Of a stretch of DNA of 38,430 nucleotides, positions 24,965-34,558 are shown in pieces. This stretch comes from an uncultured Geobacteraceae bacterium (lineage in GTDB: Bacteria; Desulfobacterota; Desulfuromonadia; Geobacterales; Pseudopelobacteraceae). Position 1 is the stretch's first letter. Every line of letters begins with the position of its first letter. The position numbers were made by a program, and so were the translations under genes. The DNA lies in NCBI GenBank assembly GCA_903876875.1, contig CAIRBT010000189.1:1-38430 (forward strand), read 5' to 3'. Below the pieces are notes generated by a model that had not been told where the DNA came from, ran no database searches, and was given only the letters and a program-made list of their open reading frames with translations.

Positions 24965-26182
24965 TTATCTTTCAGGACGGGAAAAACGGGGAGAGCGAAG
25001 CGTGCTCCGGATCGAGGCTTGTATCTCTTCAACAATGGCTGAGTCTTCCGGGGAAAGCTTCGCGAGATATTCTCTGATGAACACCAGAAAAAGTGAGCCG
25101 AAGAATGCCGCCACCGTAGCAAGCAACACTATTTGAGCTCGGGACGGCGCACTCTTGCGTAGTGGAGGCACCGCCTCGTCGAGCACCTGAATGGAAGACG
25201 AATCACGCGCTTCATTCATCTTTGCCAGTTCATACTGCTTCGTCAACTGTTCATACAATGCTTCCTGGGTTTTCAACTCCCGCAGGCGGCGCACATATTC
25301 CACCCCCAGTGACGGGGCATTACCGACTGACGGAATCACCGACCCGCCATTGTCGGTGCCACTTAAGGAACCAAGTTGGCTCCTTAGTTTCGCCACCGTG
25401 GCAAGCAGCGTTTTGACTTCGGCACTCTCATCGGTCAGAGAGTTTCGCAGGGCGGCCAACTTAACCTCACCGGTTATCAGTTCGGCCTTTAACTTGGCAA
25501 TTCCCTCAATGGCCACCCGCGCCTGATCATCGGCCTTAATGGACTTGTTCTTCATCTGAAAACTCTTCATTTCCTCTTCGGCATTCTTCAGATCCTGCCT
25601 GACCACCGCGAGCCGTTTTTCGAGAAAGCTCCGTTCGGTACTTGCCTTGGTCAGATTAAGCTGGGTACTCCTGCGCTGTAATTCTTCAACAAACGTATTG
25701 GCCAACCGTGCTGCCATCACCGGCTCCTCATAGGTGGCGGCGATGGAAATAATGCCATCTTTGGCTCCGGCCTGGAACTTGACCACCCCGGCCAGCTTCT
25801 TCCGGGTGCTGTCAGCGTCCTTGGTCTTAAGTAACGACTGGAGGTCAAGGCGTTTGATTACCGCATCGGTAACCGTACGGCTCTTTAGAATCCCCAGGTA
25901 GAGATCCGTTGATCCCCCCAGGCCGCCAGCCAAACCGGCAAGTCCCCCCCCCATGGAGGCAAGCAGTACCGATGCTCCCCCACCGGCCTCTTTGGCAGGA
26001 GGTAGCAGCGTTGCAGTAGCGGTGAATTTATTAGACACGCAGAGTGTGGAGATGACCGTTATAACCGCCACTGTCGTCGTGAGCTTTGCAATCAGCCGCA
26101 TGTTACGCACTATTACCCGTAACAGCTCCAGCAGATTGATCTCTTCTCCCCCTTCGGGGCTGATATTTTGTTGTTTGTTCAT
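24965..26182 (-). CDS. Wzz-type polysaccharide chain-length regulator (no kinase domain)
   Basis: The 405-residue inner-membrane protein has two transmembrane helices: one at about 31-50, preceded by the conserved [14 protein letters not shown], and one at about 353-375. A large periplasmic coiled-coil domain lies between them. [12 protein letters not shown] and, near the second helix, the Pro-rich [18 protein letters not shown] are Wzz/PCP signatures. It determines glycan chain length in Wzy-dependent polymerisation. No Walker-type tyrosine kinase is fused or adjacent, so it resembles PCP-1 or kinase-less PCP-2 proteins. It starts eight bases after the SLBB exporter stop and is the last gene of the polysaccharide locus. 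Confidence 0.92.
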   Translation of the reverse strand: MNKQQNISPEGGEEINLLELLRVIVRNMRLIAKLTTTVAVITVISTLCVSNKFTATATLLPPAKEAGGGASVLLASMGGGLAGLAGGLGGSTDLYLGILKSRTVTDAVIKRLDLQSLLKTKDADSTRKKLAGVVKFQAGAKDGIISIAATYEEPVMAARLANTFVEELQRRSTQLNLTKASTERSFLEKRLAVVRQDLKNAEEEMKSFQMKNKSIKADDQARVAIEGIAKLKAELITGEVKLAALRNSLTDESAEVKTLLATVAKLRSQLGSLSGTDNGGSVIPSVGNAPSLGVEYVRRLRELKTQEALYEQLTKQYELAKMNEARDSSSIQVLDEAVPPLRKSAPSRAQIVLLATVAAFFGSLFLVFIREYLAKLSPEDSAIVEEIQASIRSTLRSPRFSRPER

Positions 26183-26190
26183 CTCCCCCC

Positions 26191-29037
26191 CTATCGCAAG
26201 CCGAGAATAATCGTGCCGGTGGTAACGGCAATATTGGCCAGAATCTGCGTGATATCCTTGATCTCCCGCATCCAGGCAATTTTCTCCAGCTTCTGCGGCA
26301 CCACCAGGGTATCTCCCGGCTCTGCCCGGTTAGCAAGGAACCAGCCGAAAAATTGTTGTTGCCGACTGTAGACCGAACCATCGGCCTGAATGACGTACAT
26401 ATCGGACACCTCGGCATCACGCAGTACCCCACCGGTCTTTTCCAGGTACCACCCGAGACTTTTTCCCTCATGGTACACAAAAGAGTTGGGATTATAGGTC
26501 TGTCCCAGTACATTGACCACACTCGGTCGGGGAGGTACTTCAAAGTGATCCCCCCCCTCCAGCAGCAGATCGCTTTCGCCATGGGTAAAATTGCTATCCA
26601 GCTTGAGGACAACCCGCCCCTCCGCCTTCAGCTGCTTCAGCTTGGCAACATTGATCATCAGGGCGTCAAGTGTGGCTTTGGTTGCATCCAGCTCTTCCTT
26701 GGAGGATGCCACCGAAGTCAGTGACGCCTGTTTCTGCATGATATCCCGTTCGGTTCTGGTCAACATATCATCCATCCGCTTCTGCTGCAGCTCTCTGGCC
26801 GACCGGCGGGTAAACTTGGTTCCCTGCAGGTACGCCTTATCAGTCAAACCGCCACTCCGTTGCAGCACATCGCTGATGCACTCCCCCTTATAGATGGGGT
26901 AGGTGCCGGGAAAAAGGACTTCACCGCTGATCGTCACATAGCGATCCACCTCCTCAACCCAATTGGGAATTTTATGAATAATCAAGGTGTCAAAGGGTTC
27001 AAGCCTGATATTACTCTCTTTTTCGTTTGACAGCACTTTATCAAGATCTATCAGAATCGAGCGGGAGAGTATGGTATCATTGGCAACAGTACGCCGATTG
27101 ACTTCGGCCTTTTTGAGGTAGGCACTGTACTTCAGATTTCCGGCTTCCTGAATGAGATCCCGCACCGTCATGTTTTTCACAAAACGATAGGTTCCGGGAG
27201 CATGAACCTCTCCACTCACCAAGACCGGGTACTCTTCACTGACAAACCAGCTTTTGACGACCACCTCATCGAGAGGATGCAGCATGACGTTATGCTGCGG
27301 ATTCCCTTTGACCGCTTCTTCAAGATTGATATAAAACGAGGTGGGAGCAATCGTCTCCTTGGAATAATCAAAGCGGCGTACTTCCGCCATTTTCAAGTAG
27401 GCATTTTTTTTCGGTTTCCCGGCAAGTGCCACCAGGTCGCCAACCCGCATATTGGTGAACAGCTGGAATTCACCCGGTTTTTGAACTTCTCCGCTAATCC
27501 TCACCCGTGGCATTTCCTCCATTTCCCACCGGGAAAAGATTCGTACCACATCGAACTCTTTCAGTTCCGGATTCTGTTCTGGATGCTTTTCCATGGCCCG
27601 GGAAACATTAAAGAACAATAGTTCCGCGTGCATATCGGGAGGAACCAGCCGAACTATCTGCCCCAGCTCACGGTAATGTTCCGGCAGAAGATTGTCGGAG
27701 CCAAGGAGTTGTTCGACACGCATGCCGGGCTGAAGGGCATAATCACCCGGACGCAGCACGTAGCCGGTCAGACGCGTGTAGCCCCGCAGAGTATTGTCGA
27801 TGGGAAAGATCTTGACCAGATCCATATCCTGGATGGCAATGCCCCCGGTCAGGCTGTCCATATCCTTGCCGGTGGATTTGGGGTCAAGGTTAACATCAGT
27901 AACGCTCTTTTTCTCGTTGGCATCCACCCGCATAATCTGCAAACGCGGGAGATAACCGGTAGGTACGATACCATCGGCCAACGCCAACAGCTCTTTGAGC
28001 GTCTTCTCCCCCTTCAACTCATAAATAGCCGGCCGCCGCACATTTCCGGCAATGCCGGCCACCGGCCCGATACTCGGCACAAACAGCGTATCCCCCGGCT
28101 GTAATCTGATATCCCTGCTCTTGTCCCCCTTGAGAAAGAAATCATAGAGATCAATCGTCTCAACCAACTTCCCCTCACGTTTGATGGCAATGGCACGTAA
28201 ACTCCCGTTACGGGTTGGGCCTCCGGCGGCAGCAAGGGCATTGAGCAGCGTCGACAGAGAAGTGATAGTATAATCACCGGGGGTCGTAACCTCACCAACA
28301 ACATACACCTTGATCATGCGCAGTTTGCCCATGGTCACATTGAGTTGAAAATTGCGGTATATCCGGGAAAACTGGCCGTTCACTAACTGGGGGAGCTGGC
28401 CGAAGCTAACGCCGGCAACTTTTATCGCACCGACTTTCGGCACCACAATTTCGCCGCTCCGGTTCACCTCGAGGGGAAAGGAAGCATCAATGCTGCCCCA
28501 CACTGTCAGGTTAAGCCTGTCTCCCGCACCGAGTACATAGTCAGGCCCCACCGGAATGTCGGTCATGGTACTAAAGGGATCCGCTCTACTGCGAAAAAAA
28601 TTGTAGCCAAACTGTTTCAAGGTACCGGCATCAAATTTCTGTGGTGTGCTCTTACTGCTCCCTTTGGCAAAGGCACCCATGGCCGCTTCAATTGTCGAAA
28701 ATGCCGGAATACTATCCTGACTGTTTACGGGCAACGGATCGACCAACACCGCAGACGTAGCCATGCCGAAAGCGGCCTTCTTTGCCGGCGATCCAGTGCT
28801 GCTCACCCGACTTGCAGAGGAACCTGCACTGCCGATAAGACCAATGTTGCTCTGGTAGCCAGTGCTGAATGGATTTCCCGAATTTATCTGGTACTCCGAG
28901 TCACCGGTATGCCATGGGTAACCTGAAATGCCGATATCCGAAGCGACAGTTTCAGATGTCGGAGCAATAAAGAACAGCAGGCACACAAATGCACGCACAA
29001 AAAGTATTCCCTGGCGAAATGTTCTTCGTAATGACAT
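26191..29037 (-). CDS. Large Poly_export/SLBB outer-membrane polysaccharide export protein
   Basis: Started at the ATG at 29037 (AAGGA ten bases upstream) the 948-residue protein has a clear signal peptide (MSLRRTFRQGILFVRAF, then CLLFFIAPTSETVAS). An ATG 12 codons earlier would spoil it. A Poly_export domain at about 160-240 (DYVLGAGDRLNLTVWGSID) precedes roughly six SLBB repeats (YVVGEVTTPGDYTI, RISGEVQKPGEFQLF, LVSGEVHAPGTYRFV, TISGEVLFPGTYPI, VNVLGQTYNPNSFVYHEG). A late hydrophobic stretch, ILANIAVTTGTIILG, closes the protein. It is a Wza-related exporter much longer than E. coli Wza (379 residues), a form common in delta-proteobacteria. The signal peptide lacks an obvious lipobox. Confidence 0.93.
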   Translation of the reverse strand: MSLRRTFRQGILFVRAFVCLLFFIAPTSETVASDIGISGYPWHTGDSEYQINSGNPFSTGYQSNIGLIGSAGSSASRVSSTGSPAKKAAFGMATSAVLVDPLPVNSQDSIPAFSTIEAAMGAFAKGSSKSTPQKFDAGTLKQFGYNFFRSRADPFSTMTDIPVGPDYVLGAGDRLNLTVWGSIDASFPLEVNRSGEIVVPKVGAIKVAGVSFGQLPQLVNGQFSRIYRNFQLNVTMGKLRMIKVYVVGEVTTPGDYTITSLSTLLNALAAAGGPTRNGSLRAIAIKREGKLVETIDLYDFFLKGDKSRDIRLQPGDTLFVPSIGPVAGIAGNVRRPAIYELKGEKTLKELLALADGIVPTGYLPRLQIMRVDANEKKSVTDVNLDPKSTGKDMDSLTGGIAIQDMDLVKIFPIDNTLRGYTRLTGYVLRPGDYALQPGMRVEQLLGSDNLLPEHYRELGQIVRLVPPDMHAELLFFNVSRAMEKHPEQNPELKEFDVVRIFSRWEMEEMPRVRISGEVQKPGEFQLFTNMRVGDLVALAGKPKKNAYLKMAEVRRFDYSKETIAPTSFYINLEEAVKGNPQHNVMLHPLDEVVVKSWFVSEEYPVLVSGEVHAPGTYRFVKNMTVRDLIQEAGNLKYSAYLKKAEVNRRTVANDTILSRSILIDLDKVLSNEKESNIRLEPFDTLIIHKIPNWVEEVDRYVTISGEVLFPGTYPIYKGECISDVLQRSGGLTDKAYLQGTKFTRRSARELQQKRMDDMLTRTERDIMQKQASLTSVASSKEELDATKATLDALMINVAKLKQLKAEGRVVLKLDSNFTHGESDLLLEGGDHFEVPPRPSVVNVLGQTYNPNSFVYHEGKSLGWYLEKTGGVLRDAEVSDMYVIQADGSVYSRQQQFFGWFLANRAEPGDTLVVPQKLEKIAWMREIKDITQILANIAVTTGTIILGLR

Positions 29038-29095
29038 AGTATTAGGTTCCTTTATGACACCTATAATCAACAAAAGTATGTTTAAAGCCTTGCGT

Positions 29096-31018
29096 TCACG
29101 ATATTCTTAATGGAACAATCTTGCGCCGAGCTGATGAAGGAAACAGATCGGGACGAACTCTTTGAAACGTAGGTGGAGCTTGACCGATGAAGGTATAAGA
29201 TGGCTTAAATTCCGGAACCAGTCGTTTCAGCGACTCTATTACGACATCAACAGAGTTGGACCGCGCAGCACCATACAAAATCTTCATTTCTTGCCTGATT
29301 GGGTTAATATTCAGCGACACCGCTGCCAGTACCCTGATTTTTTCGTGGGCGGTCGGCATGATACCTTCGCCTTCGATAAGTAATTCTTCATAAAGCTTTT
29401 CTCCCGGTCTGAGACCGGTAACGACAATATCAATATCTTCATAGGGGATCAAACCGGACAACCTGATCAGTTCTTCGGCCAGGTCGATAATCCGCACCGG
29501 CTCACCCATATCCAGCACCAAAACCTCACTGCTGTTCCCCATGCTACCTGCCTGCAACACCAGTTGGGTGGCCTCCGGAATAGTCATAAAATACCTGACA
29601 ATACGCTTGTCCGTCACGGTTATCGGCCCACCCTTGGCAATCTGTTCCTTGAACAGTGGAATAACACTGCCGTTACTTCCCAGCACATTGCCAAAACGGA
29701 CGGTAGTAAATCTGGTGCTGCTCATCCGCGACAGAGCCTGAATATAAATCTCAGCAGCCCTCTTCGTGGCACCCATGACGTTAGTCGGGTTTACCGCCTT
29801 ATCGGTGGAAATCATCACCATGTTGCGGGTTTTGAAACAATGGGCCGCTTCGGCGATATTCCGGGAACCGAATACGTTGTTGAGCACCGCCTGCACCGGA
29901 TTGTACTCCATCATTGGCACATGCTTATAGGCGGCGGCGTGGAAAACCACCTCAGGTGCAAACTCCTCAAAGACAGCCATAATCTTGTCCCGGTCACGAA
30001 CATCGGCGATAAGAGGCAGTATGCGCAGTTCGGGGAAGCGGTCGGTGAGCTCTTTTTCAATGGAGTAGAGTGGCGTTTCCGCTTGATCAAGCAAAATAAG
30101 CTTTTCTGGTCCAAACTTGGCAACCTGACGGCAGATCTCGCTGCCGATACTCCCCCCGGCACCACTCACCAGCACCCGTTTGCCATTCAGGTAGCTCCCG
30201 ATCAGCTCTCGATCAAGCACCACCGGTTTTCGCCCCAGCAGATCATCAATCTCAACATTCTTTATCTGGGATATGGTCAATGTGCCATCAATCAGTTCAC
30301 CAATGCTGGGGAGTGTTTTAAAGGAGACGTTAGCATTTTTGCAGGAGTCGATGATGCTGCGCAAAACCTTACCATCTGCCGACGGCATTGCAATAATAAC
30401 ATCGGTAATTTCATTGGCGATAATAAGGGATTTAAGCTGTCCGGTATTACCCAGCACCGGAATCCCATGCAACTTCATCCCCTTTTTATCCAGGTCATCA
30501 TCCACGAAACCGCATATCTGATATGAGACATGGGATTGACGTCGAAGCTCTTTCAGGAGCAGGCTCCCCGCTTCACCCGCTCCGACTATGAGAGTACGAA
30601 CCCCTTCGCTTCCGGTATTAACAGCGGTGGTCTCCCGAATAATGCGCCATACCAGACGACTGGTTGCCAGCAGGGCAAACAGCAGCATCCAGTCAAGTAC
30701 AAAGATGGAACGGGGAATGGGAGTAAACTTTCTGAGGAAATATACCGAGCTGAGTGTCAAAAAAGAGGTGAGGGTAACTCCTTTAAAAATTTCGATCCCA
30801 TCCTGGAGCGAGGCATACCGCCACAGGCTGTTATAAAAGCCAATAAGAGCAAAAACCAAGGGTTTGACGACCATGACAACCACCAGGCATTGAATGAAAA
30901 GTTCTAATTGTTGCCGCGGAATATTGAAATCAAAACGGAGGAGAAACGCCAGACAGAGTGCCAGGCCTATTAAAAAGGTATCGCAGAAAAAAACGATTAA
31001 CCGCCGTGTAGTGAACAT
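29096..31018 (-). CDS. Membrane NDP-sugar 4,6-dehydratase (WbpM/PglF/CapD type)
   Basis: The 640-residue protein has four N-terminal transmembrane helices (about 8-28, 38-62, 80-95, 105-122), a first Rossmann domain (LIVGAGEAG, 143-151) and a catalytic SDR domain with NAD loop VSGAGGSIGSE (284-294) and ISTDKAVNPTNVMGATKR (403-420). In the last motif Met replaces the usual SDR tyrosine and K419 remains, as in WbpM-like enzymes. It converts UDP-GlcNAc or a related sugar to a 4-keto-6-deoxy sugar, a precursor for di-N-acetylbacillosamine- or QuiNAc-type residues. The ATG follows AGGA at ten bases. Upstream are 418 bases without a gene but with a possible promoter. Confidence 0.93.
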   Translation of the reverse strand: MFTTRRLIVFFCDTFLIGLALCLAFLLRFDFNIPRQQLELFIQCLVVVMVVKPLVFALIGFYNSLWRYASLQDGIEIFKGVTLTSFLTLSSVYFLRKFTPIPRSIFVLDWMLLFALLATSRLVWRIIRETTAVNTGSEGVRTLIVGAGEAGSLLLKELRRQSHVSYQICGFVDDDLDKKGMKLHGIPVLGNTGQLKSLIIANEITDVIIAMPSADGKVLRSIIDSCKNANVSFKTLPSIGELIDGTLTISQIKNVEIDDLLGRKPVVLDRELIGSYLNGKRVLVSGAGGSIGSEICRQVAKFGPEKLILLDQAETPLYSIEKELTDRFPELRILPLIADVRDRDKIMAVFEEFAPEVVFHAAAYKHVPMMEYNPVQAVLNNVFGSRNIAEAAHCFKTRNMVMISTDKAVNPTNVMGATKRAAEIYIQALSRMSSTRFTTVRFGNVLGSNGSVIPLFKEQIAKGGPITVTDKRIVRYFMTIPEATQLVLQAGSMGNSSEVLVLDMGEPVRIIDLAEELIRLSGLIPYEDIDIVVTGLRPGEKLYEELLIEGEGIMPTAHEKIRVLAAVSLNINPIRQEMKILYGAARSNSVDVVIESLKRLVPEFKPSYTFIGQAPPTFQRVRPDLFPSSARRKIVPLRIS

Positions 31019-31068
31019 AAAATTGCGTCCTGACCCATCCCCGAGTGATATTCAAGATAAACCAGTAA

Positions 31069-31103
31069 AGAGCTGGTAGTATGGAATCGTGCATACCAGC
31101 TCT
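31069..31103. repeat. Perfect 10-bp inverted repeat before the dehydratase gene
   Basis: AGAGCTGGTA at 31069-31078 pairs with TACCAGCTCT at 31094-31103 around a 15-base centre. It lies 50-85 bases upstream of the dehydratase ATG, within the predicted leader. In the minus direction no U-run follows. It could be an operator or an attenuation hairpin. Confidence 0.45.
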
Positions 31104-31152
31104 CACAATCGAAAGATACATAATTCAAATACATTAAGTGCCAGTATTTTAT

Positions 31153-31180
31153 ATAATATTCACTCATAAGGGCGTGGTAA
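31153..31180 (-). promoter_or_regulatory. Candidate sigma-70 promoter of the export module
   Basis: On the minus strand TTACCA (31180-31175) and TATTAT (31158-31153, 5 of 6 to consensus) are separated by 16 bases. Transcription would start near 31145, giving a leader of about 127 bases containing the inverted repeat at 31069-31103. The pattern is suggestive only. Confidence 0.3.
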
Positions 31181-31340
31181 TTTACGTTTTCAAACCGAGT
31201 AACGGGTTTTTAATCGCAACATTTTGGGATTCTTACTGATTAACCGTGACAATCAGTGCGGATGCTGAAGATATACTGCTGCATTGGAAGTGATATCCTG
31301 CGCATAACTAGCTAAGTTGGAGGGGTTTGGTACACTCTGG

Positions 31341-31365
31341 CTTACTAGTCAAATTGACCAGTAAG
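31341..31365. repeat. Near-perfect inverted repeat downstream of the sugar transferase gene
   Basis: CTTACTAGTCAA (31341-31352) and TTGACCAGTAAG (31354-31365) are complementary at 11 of 12 positions with a single central base. It lies in the gap between the phosphoglycosyl transferase and dehydratase genes. The tight centre suits a dimeric protein-binding site better than a hairpin. The region 31019-31436 otherwise shows no coding potential I trust. Confidence 0.4.
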
Positions 31366-31436
31366 TGGACAAAGTAACCCAGAATGATTCATGGGGGATC
31401 TGTAGGGAATCGACAGAAGAGCGACAATTACGCAGG

Positions 31437-31997
31437 TCAATGTGTTATTCCTTCTTTTTTGATAACTTTGGCAAATGTCATGACTATGATCTCAAGATCC
31501 AAGATAAATGATCGATTTGCAAGATACCACGTATCAAACGCAACTTTAACAGGAATAGGAAGTTCATCACGACCATTGACTTGTGCCCACCCAGTTAAGC
31601 CGGGAGTTAGTAGGTGTACCCCCTTTTTAGTTCGCAGACAAATCAGATCATCCTGATTAAACAAAGCCGGACGTGGTCCAACGATACTCATGTTACCAGA
31701 CAAAATACTCAGGAGTTGGGGAAGTTCATCAAGGCTTGATTTACGTAAAAAACCACCTACCGGGGTCAACCACTGCTCAGGATTACCAAGCAGGTGCGTA
31801 GCGACCGCAGGGGTATCAATTCGCATAGTACGAAACTTTGGCATTTTGAATATGGCGTTATTTTTCCCCACGCGGTCGGACCAGTAAAGAATCGGCCCCG
31901 AAGAGGTAAACTTAACCACAAGAGCGGTTATCAGCATCGGAATGGCGAGAAAAATAAACGCTATGGCTGAGCAGGAAAAATCGAAAAAACGTTTCAC
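31437..31997 (-). CDS. Small phosphoglycosyl transferase initiating glycan synthesis
   Basis: The 186-residue monotopic enzyme of the bacterial sugar transferase family transfers a sugar-1-phosphate from an NDP-sugar to undecaprenyl phosphate, the first step of the glycan repeat unit. It has one N-terminal re-entrant/transmembrane segment (8-30), FRTMRIDT (56-62), the catalytic D90-E91 in SLDELPQL, SIVGPRP (104-110) and PGLTGWAQVNGRDEL. Its short length, without the extra helices of WbaP/WcaJ, resembles PglC. The start is a GTG at 31997 with a perfect GAGGAGGTGCC in front. The neighbouring PglF-like dehydratase suggests the first sugar may be a diNAcBac-like or QuiNAc-like residue. Confidence 0.93.
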   Translation of the reverse strand: MKRFFDFSCSAIAFIFLAIPMLITALVVKFTSSGPILYWSDRVGKNNAIFKMPKFRTMRIDTPAVATHLLGNPEQWLTPVGGFLRKSSLDELPQLLSILSGNMSIVGPRPALFNQDDLICLRTKKGVHLLTPGLTGWAQVNGRDELPIPVKVAFDTWYLANRSFILDLEIIVMTFAKVIKKEGITH

Positions 31998-32138
31998 GGC
32001 ACCTCCTCATTGCGCTTGGAATAACGGCAACCGGTTTTTACAGAAACTCTAAATACAAATTGCCTTCATCTCGTGGCGGCCAGCAATACGTGCTCCGTCG
32101 GCGTAGCATTGGTTGCAGACCATTACTTATGGATATTT

Positions 32139-33275
32139 TCAGACACGTTGGGTACTGTTCCACGTTACTCTTTGCAGCCCAAAAAGATTTTTTATACACC
32201 CCAAAAACATCGCTATATTTATATACGTGAAGTAGTAAGGTATGTAGAATAGTAAAAATCTTGAACGGGATAACCAGCCAATAAATGCGAGGGAATAAAA
32301 AAGTATTTGGGCAATAATTGATGCCGTTGAAATAGGAGACTTGGCGTCCAGTATGGGAAGAAAAATTGAGAGCAACATTAAATGTGGCACAAACCAACGT
32401 ATTACTCTGTGTGAAACATAGAACACAAACCGTTTCGGATAGAGTGGGTTTAATAATGCAATGAGATGGCGCATAGCTCGATAGTGACCAGCAGCGTCAC
32501 GAATGTGTCGATAAAACTCAGCTTTGTCATCCTTACCTGCATCTTCAGTCGCGATAGCGTCCTCCGCATAAGCCATTCCATACCCCTGAGCGATTGTACG
32601 CATCGATATGGTAAAATCATCATTTATTGTATTTGCTGGGAGCGGTTGAACCAGCTCTCTTCTCACCGCATAAATAGCACCGTTACTGCCAATGACACAT
32701 TTAAAAACACTTTCAGCCCTCTTGAGCATAGTTTCATATCGCCAATAAAATCCTTCCCCAGATAAACAGTTTGAATCATTGAGCTTAAGTTTACCGCATA
32801 CAGCTCCAACGCTATGATCACTAAAATGAGATAGAAGTTCTTCAATGGCATCTTTTAAAAACATTGAATTGGCATCCGTAAATATTAATATGTCCTCAGA
32901 AGCAAATGAAATCAGGTCATTGATAACATTTACTTTACCTCTCCGGGGAAGAAAGCGTATAGTTAAATCGTTATCGTCAGAGTAGCTGGCTAGTATTTTA
33001 TTAGTGTTATCTGAAGAACCATCAGAACCAATGTACATATGCAATAAAGTGTAATTAAGTTCTTTAAAGTTTGCTATTTTATTCTGAACTACGTCCTCTT
33101 CATTGTACATAGCACATATTATTGCGACACTATGATTTTGTGTCTTATTACTATAAGTAATTTTTGTGGTTATATGTTTAAATATTCTTGCAGAAATAAT
33201 TAGTATTATAGGAAAAATAATATATGTGTAAATTATGGATATATTTATTATGCATATTATTACGCTTATTTTCAT
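32139..33275 (-). CDS. Membrane-bound family 2 glycosyltransferase
   Basis: The 378-residue protein starts at the ATG at 33275 with AGGTGG upstream; a GTG two codons earlier is possible. One N-terminal helix (about 5-30) leads into a GT-A domain with AIICAMYNEEDVV, SDGSSDNT, the metal-binding FTDAN (DxD-like) and the acceptor motif NDDFTISMR. R-H-I-R-D stands at the place of (Q/R)xxRW, without the tryptophan. Three or four C-terminal helices follow (about 275-365). The build resembles hyaluronan/cellulose-synthase-like GT2 enzymes, but the altered final motif argues for single-sugar transfer. Low GC and AT-rich codons match its upstream neighbours. The 141 bases after it to the sugar transferase start show no gene. 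Confidence 0.87.
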   Translation of the reverse strand: MKISVIICIINISIIYTYIIFPIILIISARIFKHITTKITYSNKTQNHSVAIICAMYNEEDVVQNKIANFKELNYTLLHMYIGSDGSSDNTNKILASYSDDNDLTIRFLPRRGKVNVINDLISFASEDILIFTDANSMFLKDAIEELLSHFSDHSVGAVCGKLKLNDSNCLSGEGFYWRYETMLKRAESVFKCVIGSNGAIYAVRRELVQPLPANTINDDFTISMRTIAQGYGMAYAEDAIATEDAGKDDKAEFYRHIRDAAGHYRAMRHLIALLNPLYPKRFVFYVSHRVIRWFVPHLMLLSIFLPILDAKSPISTASIIAQILFYSLAFIGWLSRSRFLLFYIPYYFTYINIAMFLGCIKNLFGLQRVTWNSTQRV

Positions 33276-33304
33276 GGCCACCTGTTATATAGGTAAAATT
33301 AGTT

Positions 33305-34558
33305 TTAATTGAGTTTATATGTTTTTGGCATCTTCATTCTCATAAACAGTTTCATTATTGGGATACCGAATGGAATAACTACGATAGATAGCCACCACCC
33401 AACTATGAAAAAAGATACATCTGCGAACAGCGAATAACTAAGATATACATAAATGCAAGTACGTAGAGCGTATTTGCATAATGTCGGTGTTCCACTCTCT
33501 AATTTTGCAGACCATATTCCTAACCCAAAAGAAAGGATTAAAGCACCTAATATACCAAACGAAATAATGTGTTCTGCAAGAGAGGTAAAGACATTGAATG
33601 GAAATGGCACGTAGACTATATCGTTATCTATGGTCCGCACAACACTGTTACCGATTATTGCACTAAATTCTCTAATAAAAGCAATGTTTGAGAAATCAGC
33701 ATTTAATATCGGTATGTATTTCATGTCCAACCAAGCAGAAAATGACGGAATACAACCTGCAATATAGGTTATAACGGAACTTCCTGAGCTATAACCTTCA
33801 TATTTACCTCTAATATTTGCAATATATAGAACATAACTTATAAGCACAGCAGCTATAACTAATAGTCCAATGTAGTTTTTCCAGGTAGTACGACATTTTA
33901 TATCATGATTACGGTAAATTATTATTGCCCAAAACATTATCAATCCTATAATCAGGATTACGCCACGTCCACCGCTCGACAAACTCATTAAAACGGCACC
34001 GAGAATGGGCAACAGCACAAAAAGCCATCTGCGTCCTTTATTGTCACAAATTGAGTAGTTAACCGCGCCTATAAGCGAAGCCGGGTACAACAGATTGCTC
34101 CAAACCCTTGCGATAATAGGTATTTCAAATTTACCACCCATTACTCTATCTCTCAGATGATATATATCGTTGGTTAGTATTGCCTCTAATGCACTCGTAG
34201 CCTTCATCAGGTACCAACTTCCAACTAATCCGAAAGAAATCAATATAAAAAAAAGTAGCTTTAGTGCAGAGAATGTTGTGACATCGAGGATGAGTGTGGA
34301 TTTATCCGCTTGAAACGTGCTCTTTAAGCTAATATGAGCGACAAGACCTCCCAAAAAAAAAGCGAAGTGTGCGAGTATAATAATAATTGTAGATTTACCC
34401 GACAGATAACTCAAAGACTCAGGAAAACCAATCAATAGTGTCGCACTTGCAAGCCAAGATCCCGTAAAAATCAATTGACCCGTCATTATTTTTTGTGAAA
34501 TAATTGCATACACTAATATTATTGACGACAATGCAAATATCAATAGCAGTAACATCAT
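33305..34558 (-). CDS. Wzy-like polysaccharide polymerase / O-antigen ligase-type membrane protein
   Basis: The 417-residue protein has roughly ten to eleven transmembrane helices and a long periplasmic loop in the middle (about 245-300), the topology of O-antigen polymerases. Sequence identity within this group is too low for signature motifs. Identification rests on topology and on lying between a flippase and a glycosyltransferase. An oligosaccharide repeat-unit polymerase (EpsG/Wzy) is most likely. The start is at one of two adjacent ATG codons immediately following the flippase stop. Confidence 0.75.
   Translation of the reverse strand: MMLLLLIFALSSIILVYAIISQKIMTGQLIFTGSWLASATLLIGFPESLSYLSGKSTIIIILAHFAFFLGGLVAHISLKSTFQADKSTLILDVTTFSALKLLFFILISFGLVGSWYLMKATSALEAILTNDIYHLRDRVMGGKFEIPIIARVWSNLLYPASLIGAVNYSICDNKGRRWLFVLLPILGAVLMSLSSGGRGVILIIGLIMFWAIIIYRNHDIKCRTTWKNYIGLLVIAAVLISYVLYIANIRGKYEGYSSGSSVITYIAGCIPSFSAWLDMKYIPILNADFSNIAFIREFSAIIGNSVVRTIDNDIVYVPFPFNVFTSLAEHIISFGILGALILSFGLGIWSAKLESGTPTLCKYALRTCIYVYLSYSLFADVSFFIVGWWLSIVVIPFGIPIMKLFMRMKMPKTYKLN

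Noticed and set aside
29564-30526. 320-codon plus-strand frame opposite the dehydratase gene
   Set aside because: It is antisense to a well-supported WbpM/PglF gene and its His/Asn-rich product resembles no family.
31171-31186. JUMPstart/ops-like GGCGTGGTA element
   Set aside because: It differs from the GGCGGTAG core and lies on the plus strand while the operon is on the minus strand.
32038-32397. 119-codon minus frame overlapping the end of the membrane glycosyltransferase
   Set aside because: It overlaps the real C-terminal helices in another frame; the hydrophobic character is inherited from that region.
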